Of a stretch of DNA of 64,000 nucleotides, positions 61,837 through 64,000 are shown one piece after another. Each line of letters opens with the position of its first letter. Positions within the stretch are counted from its first letter, which is position 1. The stretch is from the NCBI GenBank assembly GCA_026418015.1, contig JAOACE010000013.1, positions 1-64,000 on the forward strand, read 5' to 3'. The DNA is from Leptospiraceae bacterium (GTDB lineage Bacteria; Spirochaetota; Leptospiria; Leptospirales; Leptonemataceae). A program made the position numbers and the translations under genes. A model generated the notes under the pieces. That model was not told the origin of the DNA. It saw nothing but the letters and a program-made list of their open reading frames with translations, and made no database searches.

Positions 61837-63630
61837 TTAAAAATTACTTCCATATCCGAAACCGATCGTTTTTTCGTCATTGGGTTTATAATCATTCGTT
61901 TGGGAATCATAAGTCCAGGTTCTTTTAATGGTATATTTTATGTAAAAGCCACCGAAAAAAGATAATCCAGCCTCTGCTGCTAATAAGGCATTTTCACTTT
62001 TTGTGATAAAAGCTTCTTTAAATTTATCAAAATTTTTCTTTATATAATAACCATTCAGAAAAATTCCTCCAATATTAGGGACATAGAATCCTGTGAAGAC
62101 TTTAGAATTATTAGGACCATCGTAATTTTCGTAAGAAAATTCAATCACTAAAAAAGAAACGAACTCTAAAAGGGAATTAAGGAAATATCCTTTTTTGATT
62201 ACACCATCCGTAGGTAGAGATTTTAAATATGCCAACTTAGTTGTAGAAAGATTATTGTTTTGATCATTTTGGATATATTGATTACGTTCTATTGCATAAG
62301 TAGAATCAAAATATTCGGGAATATAATTCGAAGTAATTTCTCTATATTCTGGACGAATACTCCATTTTACTAATCGACTCAATTGCATTTCGAAATTTAT
62401 ACCTATGTGAGTACCTCTGCTATTTTCTATGTGTTTAAATTTATTTATATCTATATAAGGAGTTAAATCCATCCATGTAAATGGAGATAATCGAAACTCC
62501 ATATCCACACCAGTTACAGTTAAGTTTTCTACTTTATCTGCACGGGGTAATTTTGTTTGTGGATCAATTACTAAGTTATTGGAACCATCTACTTCTAAGC
62601 TTAAAGGAGCATTATAATCTGTTATTACAGTATAGCCAATTGCCCATCGATTCCAAAATCCATGCTTTCTTGAACTTTTGGTTCCTTCGGAATCACTCGC
62701 TCTATCTTGTAAAACTTCATTTGGTGTTTTTGTTGGAGTTTTCGTAGTTGTATCTGGTGATGGTTGTATTTGATTGGGCTCTGGTATCTCTTCTTTTGGT
62801 ACAGGAACAATCTTTACTTCGCCAGATGCAGGATCAAAAACCTCTCGAAATTCCACTTTTTCTTCTTTTAAATCTTCTTTTAGAGGTCTTAACAAATGTT
62901 GTTGTAATCTACCCCCTTTACCAGTATTAGGTATTGCAGTTTGGAATAGATAATTTTTATTATATTTTGGATCTCTATTTTCTTGGATGGAATAGGCTAA
63001 TTGACTTTTTGTGTAAGAATCTTCATAAGCTAAATTCCAAACAGATGTAAAAATACCGACAGGACGCACAAAAACACGATAGCCCCTAACTTCTTTTCTT
63101 AGAGCATTGTTGGCAAAAACCTCAATTCCTCCCCAATTATTGTTAATGTCTGCCATAAGGCCTGGACTCCATACAGAAGGATCATAACTACTAATATAGC
63201 GATTAACAATAGTTCTATGACCAATATAGCCATCATTCATTATACCATAATGTAGAGACCAATTAAAAGTATCGTCTGGGTTAAAATATAGATGTGTACC
63301 ATAAGTGATATAACGAAAGATTTTGTAATAATCTGTTACGTCGTCGTAAGTTCCTGGTCTTAAAGAAGGGGTTTTTGGTGCAGATAATGGTTCTTTATCG
63401 TATACTAATACTTCTAAGGGAATTTGTAAACCAATTCGAAAACCAAAAAAAGGAAGTTCAAACATGGGATTGATAGTAACATAGTAATCTTCGTTGATAG
63501 ATTTAATGCCCATGTCGAGCCCAAAGGAATTTCCTTCGATGTTAGTCCCATAACCGGGAGGTTTATAAATCTCTGCATAAATTGTATAGAGGGGGAATAG
63601 AAATAACAATATTTTTATTATGTACTTCAT
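61837..63630 (-). CDS. Large outer-membrane beta-barrel-like protein
   Basis: A 597-residue protein with a signal peptide (~1-19: LLFLFPLYTIYAE). Alternating hydrophobic strands (FGLDMGIKSINEDYYVTINPMFELPFFG, YVHYGIMND-like) and a terminal aromatic residue (FGYGSNF) suggest a beta-barrel outer membrane protein. A Pro/Thr-rich, polar segment (~255-310: EIPEPNQIQPSPDTTTKTPT) splits it into two parts, perhaps a surface-exposed loop or linker. No family recognised. A STAS gene is 18 bp upstream. Confidence 0.75.
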   Translation of the reverse strand: MKYIIKILLFLFPLYTIYAEIYKPPGYGTNIEGNSFGLDMGIKSINEDYYVTINPMFELPFFGFRIGLQIPLEVLVYDKEPLSAPKTPSLRPGTYDDVTDYYKIFRYITYGTHLYFNPDDTFNWSLHYGIMNDGYIGHRTIVNRYISSYDPSVWSPGLMADINNNWGGIEVFANNALRKEVRGYRVFVRPVGIFTSVWNLAYEDSYTKSQLAYSIQENRDPKYNKNYLFQTAIPNTGKGGRLQQHLLRPLKEDLKEEKVEFREVFDPASGEVKIVPVPKEEIPEPNQIQPSPDTTTKTPTKTPNEVLQDRASDSEGTKSSRKHGFWNRWAIGYTVITDYNAPLSLEVDGSNNLVIDPQTKLPRADKVENLTVTGVDMEFRLSPFTWMDLTPYIDINKFKHIENSRGTHIGINFEMQLSRLVKWSIRPEYREITSNYIPEYFDSTYAIERNQYIQNDQNNNLSTTKLAYLKSLPTDGVIKKGYFLNSLLEFVSFLVIEFSYENYDGPNNSKVFTGFYVPNIGGIFLNGYYIKKNFDKFKEAFITKSENALLAAEAGLSFFGGFYIKYTIKRTWTYDSQTNDYKPNDEKTIGFGYGSNF

Positions 63631-63648
63631 TTATATATTAGACGAAAT

Positions 63649-64000
63649 TTATCCATCTTTTTGCTCAAGAAATTCTTGGATCATCATTCTTCCAGATGCT
63701 AAACTATCTTTTATGATAAAAAATTCATTTAATTTGGTTAATTCAAATATTTTTTCCACATTTCCCTGAACATTGGTGATTACGATTATTCCACCTCGAT
63801 TTTTTAACCAATTAGAGATTTGAATGAGTGTACCTATACCAGAAGAATCAATGTAATTTAAGTTTGTCATATCCATAATAAAATATCTGTAACCATCTTC
63901 TATTGCATATTTTACTTTCGACTTAAGCTCTGGGCACTTATAAAGGTCTAACTGACCTTCTAGTTGGATTTCGTATATCTTATTATGAGCAGGTTTTTCT
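63649..64000 (-). CDS. STAS-domain anti-anti-sigma-type protein, 5' end outside window
   Basis: The frame is open to the window edge, starting within EKPAHNKIYEIQLEGQLD; only a few N-terminal residues are missing, so ~120 residues. The STAS signature is FIMDMTNLNYIDSSGIGTLI, with the phosphorylatable Ser in DSSGIG. These proteins bind partner-switch kinases or anti-sigma factors and can control flagella, envelope or stress responses. It lies 18 bp before the outer-membrane gene and may be cotranscribed with it. Confidence 0.85.
   Translation of the reverse strand, partial: EKPAHNKIYEIQLEGQLDLYKCPELKSKVKYAIEDGYRYFIMDMTNLNYIDSSGIGTLIQISNWLKNRGGIIVITNVQGNVEKIFELTKLNEFFIIKDSLASGRMMIQEFLEQKDG

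Noticed and set aside
1..64000. CRISPR array, insertion sequence, prophage, rRNA or tRNA
   Set aside because: No direct-repeat/spacer pattern, transposase-like protein, phage structural gene or conserved RNA sequence was seen on either strand.

Overview
The window is a low-GC (roughly 30%) bacterial chromosome segment with a diderm, LPS-type envelope: lpxC, MarC, beta-barrel proteins, many Cys-anchored lipoproteins, mpl and uppP. It also carries flagellar genes (fliS and a fliT-like gene behind a sigma-28-type promoter). The mix of a split methylmalonyl-CoA mutase, PAS/GAF/class III cyclase, STAS protein, DUF374 and DUF2939-like proteins and a DUF1564-like protein points to a spirochete, most probably of the Leptospirales. 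This is inference from gene content; no database was searched.

Layout. 1-2605: the 3' end of a secreted aromatic- and Cys-rich protein with a strong terminator, then a membrane-anchored protein coupled to a lipoprotein. 2602-8722: beta-glucosidase, radical SAM protein, neutral-ceramidase-like lipoprotein, fructosamine-kinase-like protein. 8960-10913: hemerythrin, DUF2249-like protein and a multi-pass NnrS/heme-copper-like membrane protein, a probable NO/redox module. 10918-17798: crotonase, unknown protein, YceI-like protein, pyruvate dehydrogenase E1alpha-E1beta-E2, truncated hemoglobin, lipoprotein. 18105-20716: thiG, thiH, trmL. 20731-23525: an outer-membrane-type protein interrupted by one in-frame TGA, a CrtO-like acyltransferase and a frameshifted CrtQ-like glycosyltransferase. 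23886-32695: murA (Cys to Asp variant), DUF1564-like protein, sugar dehydrogenase lipoprotein, DUF2892 protein, recG, PAS-GAF-cyclase, lpxC. 33054-38724: two TetR regulators, yaaA, long-chain acyl-CoA synthetase, DUF374 acyltransferase, MarC. 38766-44137: DinB, DUF2939-like protein, a MarR regulator with a Cys tail beside a P460 cytochrome, ABC-F ATPase, unknowns. 44155-48589: a minus-strand run with mpl, an NqrC/RnfG-like FMN protein, small membrane proteins and a methyltransferase. 48650-53411: CAP-domain protein, uppP, fliS-fliT-like pair, secreted caspase-like protein. 53421-61764: LOG-family protein, FAS-I-like acyltransferase, efp, rpiA, meaB, mutB, mutA. 61837-64000: a large outer-membrane protein and a STAS protein cut by the window edge.

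How it fits together. The central metabolism points to an aerobic or microaerobic heterotroph using fatty acids: acyl-CoA synthetase, crotonase, pyruvate dehydrogenase, and B12-dependent mutase with its MeaB chaperone for the propionyl-CoA branch. Several loci handle diatomic gases or reactive nitrogen: hemerythrin/NnrS-like, truncated hemoglobin, P460 cytochrome. Envelope work is spread throughout: LPS, peptidoglycan synthesis and recycling, lipoproteins, and a carotenoid-glycoside-like pair that is partly broken. Regulation visible in the DNA includes a sigma-28 promoter, inverted repeats lying in promoters of tetR and marR-type genes, and a 10-bp-arm hairpin that contains a start codon. No tRNA, rRNA, CRISPR array, insertion sequence or prophage was found.
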